A DNA stretch of 64,000 bases from NCBI RefSeq assembly GCF_027947595.1, contig NZ_CP116257.1, positions 1,054,001-1,118,000 on the forward strand. The letters are read 5' to 3'. The notes under the pieces are model-generated. The model did no database searches and was not told where the DNA came from. It saw only the letters and a list, made by a program, of their open reading frames with translations. Source of the stretch: Streptomyces lienomycini. Its GTDB lineage: Bacteria > Actinomycetota > Actinomycetes > Streptomycetales > Streptomycetaceae. Positions 33,447 through 42,706 of this stretch are shown piece by piece. The translations under genes and the position numbers were made by a program. The stretch's first letter is position 1. Every line of letters starts with the position of its first letter.

Positions 33447-33967
33447 CGGGTTACCGCCTCACGGAGCTTGTCGAGGCGCGCGGCGGTCAGTTCCAGCCAG
33501 CGCAGGTCGGCCTCGAGATGGAACAGGGCGTGGTCGCAGATGAGCTGATCGGCGAGATCGCCCTTGCGTTTGCGGTCGGTCAGGATGCGCATGCTGCGCA
33601 GGTGCTCCGATCGCTGGGTGTCGAGGACGTCGGCGGCGTCGCGGTGGGTGAGCAGCGCGAGGACGACCTTGGTGTACAGCGTCGACTGGAGGTACGGCTC
33701 GGGCTTCTCCGGCGTGGCGAGCCACCGCTGTACGTCGGTGATCCCCTCGTCGGTGATCGCGTACCGCTTGCGCTCGGGACCGCCGCCCGCCTCGATGCCG
33801 TCGACGACGACGAGGCCGTTCTTCAGCAGGCGGGACATCGTCGAGTAGACCTGGCCGTAGTGCAGCGGCCGATCGTGACCGAACGTCTCGTCGAAGGCGC
33901 GCTTGAGGTCGTAACCGTGGCGCGGCCCGGACTCCAGGAGCCCCAGGAGGGTGTGACCGATGGACAT
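33443..33967 (-). CDS. PadR family transcriptional regulator
   Basis: A 174-residue regulator. The PadR winged helix is HTLLGLLESGPRHGYDLKRAF, then HYGQVYSTMSRLLKNGLV; the C-terminal helical dimerisation domain follows. ATG 33967 is taken; GTG 33976 would add three residues. First gene of the regulator/ATPase/permease operon and preceded by a long palindrome, so it most likely represses its own operon until an inducer, perhaps an antibiotic or peptide exported by the pump, binds it. Confidence 0.9.
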   Translation of the reverse strand: MSIGHTLLGLLESGPRHGYDLKRAFDETFGHDRPLHYGQVYSTMSRLLKNGLVVVDGIEAGGGPERKRYAITDEGITDVQRWLATPEKPEPYLQSTLYTKVVLALLTHRDAADVLDTQRSEHLRSMRILTDRKRKGDLADQLICDHALFHLEADLRWLELTAARLDKLREAVTR

Positions 33968-33977
33968 GCGGAGCACA

Positions 33978-34018
33978 CTACACAGGGTGTATACCCGCCG
34001 TGTATACGCCCAGTGTAG
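33978..34018 (-). promoter_or_regulatory. Palindromic operator of the PadR operon
   Basis: Left arm CTACACAGGGTGTATAC (33978-33994) and right arm GTATACGCCCAGTGTAG (34002-34018) pair at 15 of 17 positions around a seven-base centre. It begins 11 bases upstream of the PadR start codon. Nested GTGTATAC copies may form two half sites. Confidence 0.8.
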
Positions 34019-34072
34019 AGATCGTGGTGACGGGTGTGATGTCGGAGAGAATCCGCAGGTCGGGGCCGTTTG

Positions 34073-34435
34073 TCACGGTTCCGCTACGGCGGAGGCCGCA
34101 CCTCCGCCGGATTGCGGTGGTGCGGCCTGCGAGGCGCGGTCACGACGGTGGCGCGGCCCCCGGCGGAGTGTGGCCGCCCCGCGGCGGGCGCCCCGGCGCG
34201 GCAGCGGCCCGGTCTCGCGGGGCAGCCGGCCGGCCTCCGCCAGCGCCCGGCGGAGGACGAACTCGATCTGGGCGTTGGCCGAGCGCAGCTCGTCGCCCGC
34301 CCAGCGGGCCAGCGCCTCGTACACCTGCGGGTCCAGCCGCAGCAGCACCTGCTTGCGCTGCTGCGGCCGGCGCTTCGGGGCCGGGCCCCCGGACGGCGTG
34401 GAACCGTTCGCGGAATCCTCGGACGGGGTCGTCAC
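34073..34435 (-). CDS. Ribbon-helix-helix (Arc-like) DNA-binding protein
   Basis: A 120-residue protein beginning at GTG 34435, overlapping the band-7 gene stop by four bases. Residues about 25-70 form an Arc/CopG-type ribbon-helix-helix: RKQVLLRLDPQVYEALARWA, then ELRSANAQIEFVLRRALAE. The rest is an Arg- and Pro-rich tail without structure. Antitoxins and small repressors use this fold. Because the gene is coupled to a band-7 protein rather than a toxin, a role as operon repressor is likely; a palindrome upstream of the operon fits that. Confidence 0.75.
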   Translation of the reverse strand: MTTPSEDSANGSTPSGGPAPKRRPQQRKQVLLRLDPQVYEALARWAGDELRSANAQIEFVLRRALAEAGRLPRETGPLPRRGARRGAATLRRGPRHRRDRASQAAPPQSGGGAASAVAEP

Positions 34436-35370
34436 TGGTAGAGCGTCCCCGTGTTCAGGACCGGCTGGGCGGCGCGGTCCCCGCAGAGCACGACCATCAG
34501 GTTGGACACCATCGCCGCCTTGCGCTCGTCGTCCATCTCCACGATGCCCTGCTCGCTGATCCGGGCGAGCGCGGCCTCGACCATGCCGACCGCGCCGTCC
34601 ACGATCTGCCGCCGCGCGGCGACCACCGCGCCGGCCTGCTGGCGCTGGAGCATCGCCGAGGCGATCTCCGGCGCGTAGGCGAGGTGCGTGAAGCGGGACT
34701 CGATGATCTGCACGCCGGCCGCCTCCACGCGCGCGTGCAGCTCGACGGCGAGCTTCTCGGTGATCTCCTCGGCGTTGCCGCGCAGCGAGAGGCCGTCCTC
34801 CTCGTGGGCGTCGTACGGGTACTCGATGGCGATGTGCCGCACGGCCGCCTCGGTCTGGGTGGAGACGAACTCGACGTAGTCGTCCACCTCGAAGGTGGCC
34901 TGCGCGGTGTCCTCCACCCGCCACACCACGACCGCCGCCAGCTCGATCGGGTTGCCGTAGGCGTCGTTCACCTTCAGGACGGCCGTCTCGTGGTTGCGCA
35001 CCCGCGTCGAGATCTTGGTGCGGGAGGTGAAGGGGTTGACCCAGCGCAGCCCGTCCTGCCGGATCGTCCCCCGGTACCGCCCGAAGAGCTGCACCACGCG
35101 GGCCTCGCCCGGCGCGACCATGTTCAGTCCGCACATCGCGAGGAAGGCCGCCAGGGCGACCAGGATGCCGCCGACGATCAGGACGGCCTTGCCTCCGGTC
35201 GAGCCGACCGCCGTGGCCGTGGCGATCAGGCCGGCGCCGACCAGCAGCCCGACCAGCCCGAGCAGCAGCGCGAAACCGCCGCCGATGCTGTGGGCCTGGT
35301 TCTCGCGCACCCGTGGCGCCGGCATCTCGGGCACGTCGGCGGTGACCTGAGGGGCATCGTGCGTGGACAT
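34432..35370 (-). CDS. SPFH/band-7 (stomatin-like) membrane protein
   Basis: A 312-residue protein with two adjacent N-terminal membrane helices ([20 protein letters not shown] and [17 protein letters not shown]), then a band-7 domain ([40 protein letters not shown]) and a C-terminal helical region with [20 protein letters not shown]. Such proteins form large membrane microdomain cages and stabilise membrane proteins. ATG 35370. Cotranscribed with the ribbon-helix-helix gene. Confidence 0.9.
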   Translation of the reverse strand: MSTHDAPQVTADVPEMPAPRVRENQAHSIGGGFALLLGLVGLLVGAGLIATATAVGSTGGKAVLIVGGILVALAAFLAMCGLNMVAPGEARVVQLFGRYRGTIRQDGLRWVNPFTSRTKISTRVRNHETAVLKVNDAYGNPIELAAVVVWRVEDTAQATFEVDDYVEFVSTQTEAAVRHIAIEYPYDAHEEDGLSLRGNAEEITEKLAVELHARVEAAGVQIIESRFTHLAYAPEIASAMLQRQQAGAVVAARRQIVDGAVGMVEAALARISEQGIVEMDDERKAAMVSNLMVVLCGDRAAQPVLNTGTLYQ

Positions 35371-35398
35371 GGGTGGTCCCCCGTTCTCGTTTTTCTAG

Positions 35399-35416
35399 CT
35401 AAGCGATATCACTTTA
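35399..35416 (-). promoter_or_regulatory. Palindrome upstream of the band-7 operon
   Basis: The core AAGCGATATCACTT (35401-35414) reads as AAGYGATATCRCTT, one mismatch pair in 14 bases, extended by a pairing T/A on each side. It sits about 30 bases upstream of the band-7 start in the only A/T-rich spot of the intergenic region. Possible operator for the ribbon-helix-helix protein. Confidence 0.55.
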
Positions 35417-35618
35417 CCAGCAAATGACAACCCTCGACCCCTCTCGTACGTCGGTTCCTGTGGAGCGGGTGCTGATTCTCACGTCCGTACAAGGCTGGAT
35501 CGGCTGCCCTTTGTCACATCTCCCGGTGTTAGCTTTCTGAGCTGACCTGAGCGACGAACCTGTGTGACGCGTGAGCGAGACGTGCACACGGATGACCGAA
35601 GCGGAGCGGATCGGACCC

Positions 35619-37934
35619 ATGGGGCGAGCGGAAGAGAGAAAAGCGCGACAGCGCGGTGGACGCCGCGCGGCGCCGAAACGCCGCCGTTCGTCGGGAGCGG
35701 GCGGGAAGAGCGGCATACGCCGGCTGTTCACCTGGAAGAAGATCCTCGGGACCTTCTTCGGCCTGTGCCTGCTCGGCATGGGCGCCTTCATCGTGCTGTA
35801 CATGATGATCGACATCCCCGAGGGCAACCCCGAGGCCGATCTGCAGAGCAACGTCTACAAGTACAGCGACGGCGGCATCATGGCCCGCACGGGCGAACGC
35901 AACCGCGAGATCGTCGACCTGGCCAAGGTGCCCAAGGAGGTCCAGCGCACCTTCGTCGCCGCCGAGAACAAGACCTTCTACAGCGACTCCGGCGTCGACC
36001 TCAAGGGCACCGCGCGCGGCGTCCTCAACACCGTCTCCGGCAAGGGCGCGCAGGGCGGTTCGACGATCACCCAGCAGTACGTCAAGAACTACTACCTGAC
36101 CCAGGAACAGACGGTCTCGCGCAAGCTCAAGGAACTGGTCATCTCCCTGAAGCTGGACCGGGAGAAGTCCAAGGACTACATCCTCGCCGGCTACATCAAC
36201 ACCAGCTACTACGGCCGCGGCGCCTACGGCATCCAGGCCGCCGCGCAGGCCTACTACCGCGTCGACGCCGAGGACCTGACCGTCGAACAGGGCGCGTACC
36301 TCTCCGCGCTGCTCCAGGCGCCGAACCAGTACGACTGGGCGATCGCCAGCGCGACCGGCAAGAAGCTCGTCCAGGAGCGCTGGAACTACGTCCTGGACAA
36401 CATGGTCGAGCAGAAGTGGCTGAGCGCGGGCGACCGCCAGAGCATGAAGTTCCCCCAGCCCAAGGAGCCCAAGGCCGCGGCCGGCATGGACGGCCAGACC
36501 GGCTACCTGGTGGAGGCGGCCAACTACTCGCTCAAGAAGCAGCTCGTCGCCCAGGGCGCCGCCGAGGACATGGAGCAGGCCAAGGCCCTGGTGGACCTCG
36601 GCGGCTACACCGTCACCCTCAACATCGACAAGAAGAAGCAGGCCGCGCTGGAGAAGGCGGTCAAGGAGCGGCTCACCAGCAAGCTGGACCCCGGCGAGCG
36701 CGACGTCGACGCCGACGTCCAGGCCGGTGCCGTCTCGGTCGACCCGAAGACGGGCTCCGTCGTGGCGATGTACGGCGGCGTGAACTACCTGAAGCACTAC
36801 ACGAACAACGCCACCCGCGACGACTACCAGCCCGCCTCCACCTTCAAGCCGGTCATCCTCGCCGCCGCCGTGGACCACGACGCCGAGACCCAGGACGGCA
36901 CGCCGATCACGGCCAACACCCTCTACGACGGCGACAGCAAGCGCCCCGTGGTGGACGGCGACAAGGAGGTCGGCTTCGCGCCGCCCAACGAGGACGATGT
37001 CGACTACGGCGAGATCGACGTCCAGGAGGCGATGAACAAGTCCGTCAACTCCGTGTTCGCGCAGATGGGCACCGACGTCGGCATGACCGAGGTCATGAAG
37101 GTCGCGGGTGAACTCGGCATGGACACCGAGGGCGAGCAGGCCGTGCCCGCGCAGACCCTGGGCAGTATGGGCGCCAGCCCCCTGGAGATGGCCGGCGTCT
37201 ACGCCACCTTCGACAACCACGGCAAGAAGGTCACCCCGGCGATCGTGAAGTCGGTCGAGCACAAGGACCGCACGATCGAGATGCCCGACCCGATCGGCGA
37301 GCAGATCATCAGCCGGGAGGCCGCCGACACGGTGACGTCCGTCCTCACCGGCGTGGTCGACGACGGTACGGCCAAGAAGTCCGTGCGGGACAACGAGCTG
37401 CGCGACGGCCAGCAGGTGGCCGGCAAGACCGGTACGTCCGACAACAACAAGTCGGCCTGGTTCACCGGCTTCACCCCGGGCCTCGTCACCTCGGTCGGCC
37501 TGTTCGGCGAGGACGACAAGGCGCCGCACCCGCAGGTGCCGATGTACAAGGCGGGCGGCGTCGAGTACCGCGTCAACGGTGGTGGCTTCCCCGCGGAGAT
37601 CTGGGCGGCGTACACCTTCGGCGTCATGGACCAGGTCAGCAAGTTCGACCTGGAGACCAAGCAGGGCGCCGCGGTCAAGCCCAGCACGTCGCCGTCCCCC
37701 TCGACGTCGCCGAGCCGGACGGCGACCCAGGAGGAGACGACCGAGGCACCGCCCCCCTCCCAGGACCCGACGACCGAGGCGCCCCCGTCCAACGAGCCGA
37801 CGACCGAGGAGCCGACGACCGGAGCGCCGTCGCAGACGTCGTCGGGCAGCCCGACCACCGAACCGCCGCCCGGCGGCGGCGAGTCCACGGAGACGGAGGA
37901 CCCCGGCTTCCCGGGCGGGGACTGGCGACCGTAG
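35619..37934 (+). CDS. Class A penicillin-binding protein (transglycosylase/transpeptidase)
   Basis: About 771 residues: basic cytoplasmic tail, one membrane helix (ILGTFFGLCLLGMGAFIVLYM), a GT51 transglycosylase domain with AAENKTFYSDSGVD (the catalytic Glu motif, with Asn where most have Asp) and GGSTITQQYVKNYYL, then a transpeptidase domain with ASTFKP (SXXK), SVNS (SXN) and KTGTS. It polymerises and crosslinks peptidoglycan outside the membrane. The C terminus is a Thr/Pro/Glu/Ser-rich tail of about 80 residues. ATG 35619 is preferred; ATG 35592 and GTG 35571 are in frame. Confidence 0.92.
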   Translation: MGRAEERKARQRGGRRAAPKRRRSSGAGGKSGIRRLFTWKKILGTFFGLCLLGMGAFIVLYMMIDIPEGNPEADLQSNVYKYSDGGIMARTGERNREIVDLAKVPKEVQRTFVAAENKTFYSDSGVDLKGTARGVLNTVSGKGAQGGSTITQQYVKNYYLTQEQTVSRKLKELVISLKLDREKSKDYILAGYINTSYYGRGAYGIQAAAQAYYRVDAEDLTVEQGAYLSALLQAPNQYDWAIASATGKKLVQERWNYVLDNMVEQKWLSAGDRQSMKFPQPKEPKAAAGMDGQTGYLVEAANYSLKKQLVAQGAAEDMEQAKALVDLGGYTVTLNIDKKKQAALEKAVKERLTSKLDPGERDVDADVQAGAVSVDPKTGSVVAMYGGVNYLKHYTNNATRDDYQPASTFKPVILAAAVDHDAETQDGTPITANTLYDGDSKRPVVDGDKEVGFAPPNEDDVDYGEIDVQEAMNKSVNSVFAQMGTDVGMTEVMKVAGELGMDTEGEQAVPAQTLGSMGASPLEMAGVYATFDNHGKKVTPAIVKSVEHKDRTIEMPDPIGEQIISREAADTVTSVLTGVVDDGTAKKSVRDNELRDGQQVAGKTGTSDNNKSAWFTGFTPGLVTSVGLFGEDDKAPHPQVPMYKAGGVEYRVNGGGFPAEIWAAYTFGVMDQVSKFDLETKQGAAVKPSTSPSPSTSPSRTATQEETTEAPPPSQDPTTEAPPSNEPTTEEPTTGAPSQTSSGSPTTEPPPGGGESTETEDPGFPGGDWRP

Positions 37935-37956
37935 GACGCCGACAGGCGTGGAAACA

Positions 37957-37998
37957 CCCGAAGGGGGCGCCCGGTTCTCACCGGGCGCCCCCTTCGGG
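37957..37998. terminator. Strong bidirectional terminator, perfect 19-base arms
   Basis: Arms 37957-37975 and 37980-37998 are perfectly complementary around a TCTC loop, between the convergent penicillin-binding protein and phosphatase genes. Confidence 0.9.
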
Positions 37999-38014
37999 CT
38001 CGCTCCCTCTCGGC

Positions 38015-40128
38015 TCAGCCCCGGTTCAGCTCGAACCAGACCACCTTGCCCGTGCTCAGCCGTGTCGCGCCCCAGCGCCGGGCCAGCCGGTTCACCAGGT
38101 ACAGGCCGCGCCCGCCCTCGTCGGTGGCGCGCGCCTGCCGCAGCCGGGGCAGCTGGGGCACGTCGTCACCGACCTCGCAGCGCAGCACGTCCGTGCGCAG
38201 CAGCCGCAGGGTGACCGGCTTCGAGGCGTAGCGCACCGCGTTGGTCACGACCTCGCTGACGAGCAGCTCCACGGAGTCCGTGAGGTCCTCCATGCCCCAG
38301 CGGGCGAGCGCCCGCCGGGCCAGACGCCTGGCCTTGCCCGGGGCCGCGTTCTCCGGCTCCAGGAACCAGTACGCCACGTCGCTGGGCGCGATCCCGTCGA
38401 AACGGGCGGCGAGCAGCGCGATGTCGTCGTCCCGGTCGCCCGGTCCGAGCATGTCGAGCACCTCGTCGCACAGGGCTTCCAGGGGCGGCGGATGGTCGGG
38501 GCCGGTGAGCTGCGCGGTCGCCGCGAGGCGCTCCCGGAGCTGCTCTATGCCCGTCCACACGTCGCGCAGCCGGGACTCGACCAGCCCGTCCGTGTACAGC
38601 AGCAGGGTCGCACCGGCCGGCGCGTCCAGCTCGACGGCCTCGAAGTCCACGCCGCCCACCCCGATCGGGGCCCCGGCCGGCACCCGCAGCACCTCGGCGT
38701 GGCCGCCCAGGTGCAGCAGCACGGGCGGCGGGTGATCGGCGTTGGCGACGGTGATGCGGTGCGATACCGGGTCGTACACCGCGTACAGGCAGGTCGCCAT
38801 GCGGTCGCTGCCCAGGCGCTGGGCCTGCTCGTCGAGGTGGTGCAGCACCTCCTGCGGCGGCAGGTCGAGCCCGGCCAGGGTCTGCGCCGTGGTCCGCAGC
38901 TGGCCCATGATGGCCGCCGACGTCATGGAGTGGCCCATCACGTCCCCGACGACCAGCGCGACCCGGCTGCCGGGCAGCGGGATGGCGTCGTACCAGTCGC
39001 CGCCGACCCGAGCCGTCTCGGCGGCCGGGAGGTAGCGGGAGGCCAGCCGCACCCCGGTGCAGCGCGGCAGGTTCTCCGGGAGCATCGTGCGCTGCAGCTC
39101 GTCGGCGATGTACGCCTCGCGCCCGTACAGCACCGCCTTGTCGATGCCCAGCGCGCTGTGCGTGGCGAGCTGGGCGGCCACCAGCAGGTCGTCGGCCTCG
39201 AAGGCGACGCGCTCCGGGCCGCGCAGGAACAGGGCCGCACCGATCACCCGGCGTCGGCCGCGCAACGGCGCGAGGATCGCCCGCCGCCCGTCGGGCACGG
39301 CGAAGTCACGCTCCTCACCCAGCAGTTCGGGCAGCGCGGCACGGGCGGACTTGGTGTCCGTGAAGACCGGGCGCACCCCGCGCAGCACCTCGGCCAGCGC
39401 ACTGCCCGGCCGCACCTCGCACAGCTCGGCCCCGACCGTCTCCAGCTCGGAGGGCTCGGGCTGCGCGGCCGGGACGAACCCGCCCTCGGTGTCCCGCTCG
39501 GCCGGTATGCGGTCGGTGCGCCGCAGCCGCAGCACCAGCGGGCCGGTGGGCCGCTCGTCGCCGACCGGCAGCGGCTCGCGCAGGTACACGAGGATCGCGT
39601 CCGCGAACGTGGGAACGGTGGCCCGGCACAGCCCCATCACGATCTCGTCGAGGTCCATGCCCCGGGCGATCCGCCGGGTCGCGGCCCCCACGAACCGCAG
39701 CCGGTCCCCGTCCCGCCGCATGGGCGTGGGCTGCCCGGGCGCGGTCGGCTGCCCGGTCCGCCGGTCCGGCTCCGCCGGCAGGGCACGGCGGTCCGCCGCA
39801 CCGTCCGGCACCACGGCTCCCTGCGCCACGGGCCCCGGCGACGCGCCGCCCGGCTGCACGGCGGCGGGCTGGACCGGTACGCCCTCGGACGCGGGCCGCG
39901 GACGGTGCGTGTCGGGCTCGGCGGCCTGCTCGGCGCCCGGTTGGGCGTGCTCGAAGGCGCCGGGGAGTCCGCGCCCGCGGCGGGCGGCGTCTCCCCGGCA
40001 CCCCCCTGTGCCGGTAACGCGGACCCGGAGGCGCGCGGCGGCGCCGGGGTACGCAGGAGCGCCCCGCGGGGATCCGCGGGGTCGGCGCCCGTCGAGGGGC
40101 GGTCGAAGGAGGTCGGGTGCTCCGTCAC
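38015..40128 (-). CDS. SpoIIE-type PP2C phosphatase with GAF and anti-sigma-kinase-like domains, frameshifted N terminus
   Basis: Order of parts: disordered Pro/Ala-rich N terminus; GAF-like domain (about MDLDEIVMGLCRATVPTFAD onward); SpoIIE/PP2C phosphatase (VGGDWYDAIPLPG, VVGDVMGHS, LLLYTDGLVESR, DRDDDIALLAARF); C-terminal HATPase of the RsbW type (VSEVVTNAVRYA, DEGGRGLYLVN). Such proteins dephosphorylate anti-anti-sigma factors in partner switching. The expected start MTEHPTSFDRPSTGADPADP is at GTG 40128, but this frame breaks at about 39935-39965 and continues in the frame carrying EQAAEPDTHRPRP and all domains, consistent with one lost base. A long upstream extension in the domain frame (to 40255) reads like non-coding sequence. 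Confidence 0.8.
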
Positions 40129-40425
40129 GCGTGTCGAATCCGTCCGTCCGGGACTGCGCGCGGCGCGTGCAGTTCGTCCCGCAGGAATCCCGATACCCGC
40201 AATACGTGCCCAAGGAACGGGATTCCCACGTGGTCAGAGGCTGTTCCTGTGTCACCGGCGGACCGTCTGCGATCCGCCCGCGTGTTGCCCTCGTACCCCT
40301 CGCTCACGTCCTGCCGCCCCTCGGTGACGATCGGTCAAGCACAGCGCACGCTCCGCCGGTTGCCGCTGCCGCGCTCTTTGCGGAGGACGATCCTACGTTT
40401 CCTGCCGGGGGGCACATCAAGGGTC

Positions 40426-41136
40426 TCATGACGACGCGTGCGCGGGCGTGCGATCCCAGTCGCCCGGCAGCGACGGTACCGGCCAGGACGGATCGGGACG
40501 CCAGTCCTCCCAGCCGTCGGCGTACGGCGCCCCCCAGGCGCGGATCTCCGCGACCGCGGCCCGGCCCGCCGCGCGCACCCGTTCGGCCGCCCCGGCGCCC
40601 ATCAGGCCGTCCTGCCGGGCCTGCGCGAACTCGTCCTCGTCCCGCCAGTGCCAGGTGCGGTCGGGGTGGACGGAGATGTCCAGGAAGTGGTCCTCCGAGT
40701 CGACGCCGCCCTCCCAACGGGTCAGCGGCTCCTCCAGGTTCACGTACCAGTTCTTGAACCGCCAGCCCGGATCCCAGAACAGCCACACCGACCAGGGCCG
40801 GCCGGGCCGGGCCAGCTTCAGCACGCCCGTGCCGAACCACCGGTCGCGCTGCACGGAGCGCGGCTTGGTGTAGCGCGTGGCCAGCGGTTCCAGGTGCACG
40901 GGCGTGCCGTCGGCGAGGACCGGCCTCACGCATTCGGTGCCGGGCGCCAGCCAGACGGCGAGCAGGTCGGCGTCGTCCCGTACGACGGTGACGGGGCGCG
41001 CGATGTGGAGGTGCGGGCCGCCGTTCTCCCGGTACCGCCACAGGATGTGGCTGCCGGGCGCCCACAAGTCCACCGGTCCGTCCGGGCCGTCCGCTCCCGG
41101 CCCCTTCCCCGCGCTCACCGCTTCGCCGTCTGCCAT
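40426..41136 (-). CDS. DUF402 domain protein
   Basis: A 236-residue cytoplasmic protein with a DUF402 (FomD-like) domain: HILWRYRENGGPHLHIARPV, ATRYTKPRSVQRDRW, WDPGWRFKNWYVNLEEPLTR and the metal-binding VDSEDHFLDISVHPD. FomD-type proteins hydrolyse nucleotidyl phosphonates or nucleoside diphosphates, but the substrate here is unknown. ATG 41136. Same strand as the fumarase genes but separated from fumC by 88 bases including a hairpin. Confidence 0.85.
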   Translation of the reverse strand: MADGEAVSAGKGPGADGPDGPVDLWAPGSHILWRYRENGGPHLHIARPVTVVRDDADLLAVWLAPGTECVRPVLADGTPVHLEPLATRYTKPRSVQRDRWFGTGVLKLARPGRPWSVWLFWDPGWRFKNWYVNLEEPLTRWEGGVDSEDHFLDISVHPDRTWHWRDEDEFAQARQDGLMGAGAAERVRAAGRAAVAEIRAWGAPYADGWEDWRPDPSWPVPSLPGDWDRTPAHASS

Positions 41137-41189
41137 GGGCAGATATTAGGTGCCGTGGCCAATCGGCGTGCCGGTGACCGGGAGAGCGT

Positions 41190-41221
41190 GCCCCGGCGTG
41201 CGCCCCGCGCTCCGCCGGGGC
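41190..41221 (-). terminator. Hairpin after fumC
   Basis: GCCCCGGCG (41190-41198) pairs with CGCCGGGGC (41213-41221). It begins immediately after the fumC stop on the minus strand. Confidence 0.65.
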
Positions 41222-41224
41222 CCC

Positions 41225-42628
41225 TCACGGGCGGGTCATCCGCAGCACGTCCAGCGCCTCGTCCAGTTGCTCGCCCGTGAGGTCGCCGCGCTCCACGTAC
41301 CCGCCCTCCAGCACCACCTGACGGATCGTCTTCCGTTCGGCCAGCGCCCTCTTGGCGACCTTGGCGGCCTCCTCGTACCCGATGTACTTGTTGAGCGGGG
41401 TGACGACGGAGGGCGACGACTCGGCGTACTCGCGGGCCCGCTCCCGGTGCGCGACGATCCCGTCCACGGTCCGGTCGGCGAGCAGCCGGGAGACGGCCGC
41501 GAGCAGCCGCACCGACTCCAGTACGTTCTTGGCGATGACCGGCAGCATGACGTTCAGCTCGAAGTTGCCGGCCGCGCCCGCGGCGGCGACGGTCGCGTCG
41601 TTGCCGGTGACCTGGGCGGCGACCATGAGGACGGCCTCGGGGATCACCGGGTTGACCTTCCCCGGCATGATCGACGACCCGGGCTGGAGGTCGGGCAGGG
41701 AGATCTCCGCGAGCCCCGTGCGCGGCCCGGACGCCATCCAGCGCAGATCGTTCGCGATCTTCGTCAGCCCGACGCCGATCGTGCGCAGCTGCCCGCTCGT
41801 CTCGACCACGCCGTCCCGGGCGCCCTGCGCCTCGAAGTGGTCGCGCGCCTCGGTCAGCGGCAGCCCGGTCGCGCGGGCCACCTCCTCGATGACGGCGGCG
41901 GAGAAGCCCGGCGGAGTGTTGATGCCGGTGCCGACGGCGGTGCCGCCCAGCGGCAGCTCGGCCAGGCGCGGCAGGGACGCCTCCAGCCGCTCGACGCCGT
42001 ACCGCACCTGCGCCGCGTACCCGCCGAACTCCTGGCCCAGGGTGACGGGCGTGGCGTCCATGAGGTGCGTACGTCCCGACTTCACGACGTCGGCGAACTC
42101 CCCGGCCTTGCGCTCCAGGGCGCCGGCGAGGTGGTCGAGGGCCGGGATCAGGTCACGGGTGACCGCGGCCGTGGCGGCGATGTGCAGGGAGGACGGGAAG
42201 ACGTCGTTGGACGACTGCGAGGCGTTGACGTGGTCGTTGGGGTGCACGTCCCGGCCGAGCCGCTCGGTGGCCAGGGTGGCGATCACCTCGTTGGCGTTCA
42301 TGTTCGACGAGGTCCCCGACCCGGTCTGGAACACGTCGACGGGGAAGTGCTCGTCCCACTTCCCCTCGGCTACCTCGCCGGCCGCCTCCCGGATCGCCCC
42401 GGCGACGTCCGGGTCGAGGACGCCCAGCTCGGCGTTGACCTTGGCCGCCGCGCCCTTGATCCGGGCGAGCGCCTCGATGTGCGCGCGCTCGATCCGCTGC
42501 CCGGAGACGGGGAAGTTCTCGACGGCGCGCTGGGTCTGCGCGCGCCACTTGGCGTGGGCGGGCACCCGCACCTCGCCCATCGAGTCGTGCTCGGTGCGGT
42601 ACTCGGTCCTGTCCTGCTCGTCGGCCAT
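41225..42628 (-). CDS. fumC: Class II fumarate hydratase
   Basis: A 467-residue enzyme of the fumarase/aspartase superfamily converting fumarate to malate in the TCA cycle. The signature [11 protein letters not shown] is present near residue 320; other conserved stretches are [15 protein letters not shown] (residues about 103-117), [13 protein letters not shown] and [11 protein letters not shown]. It is oxygen-stable and has no iron-sulfur cluster. ATG 42628 with GGAGGT upstream. It lies 78 bases after the class I fumarase gene on the same strand. Confidence 0.95.
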   Translation of the reverse strand: MADEQDRTEYRTEHDSMGEVRVPAHAKWRAQTQRAVENFPVSGQRIERAHIEALARIKGAAAKVNAELGVLDPDVAGAIREAAGEVAEGKWDEHFPVDVFQTGSGTSSNMNANEVIATLATERLGRDVHPNDHVNASQSSNDVFPSSLHIAATAAVTRDLIPALDHLAGALERKAGEFADVVKSGRTHLMDATPVTLGQEFGGYAAQVRYGVERLEASLPRLAELPLGGTAVGTGINTPPGFSAAVIEEVARATGLPLTEARDHFEAQGARDGVVETSGQLRTIGVGLTKIANDLRWMASGPRTGLAEISLPDLQPGSSIMPGKVNPVIPEAVLMVAAQVTGNDATVAAAGAAGNFELNVMLPVIAKNVLESVRLLAAVSRLLADRTVDGIVAHRERAREYAESSPSVVTPLNKYIGYEEAAKVAKRALAERKTIRQVVLEGGYVERGDLTGEQLDEALDVLRMTRP

Positions 42629-42706
42629 CGACGATCACCTCCACGTGGCACAGCGTTCCCGCCGCGCCCCCTGTTCCCCGTGGAGGTGAACCGTCACCGG
42701 TCCGGC

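Noticed and set aside
34073..35134. A 353-residue protein extending the ribbon-helix-helix frame upstream
   Set aside because: Everything upstream of GTG 34435 is antiparallel in quality to the band-7 gene it overlaps on the same strand; only the last 120 residues look like a protein.
35571..35618. Upstream extension of the penicillin-binding protein (GTG 35571)
   Set aside because: The added residues lack family similarity in pattern and the region probably contains the promoter; kept only as an alternative start.
40129..40255. Extension of the phosphatase reading frame to 40255
   Set aside because: The translation has no family character, whereas a family-like N terminus exists in another frame from 40128; more likely intergenic.
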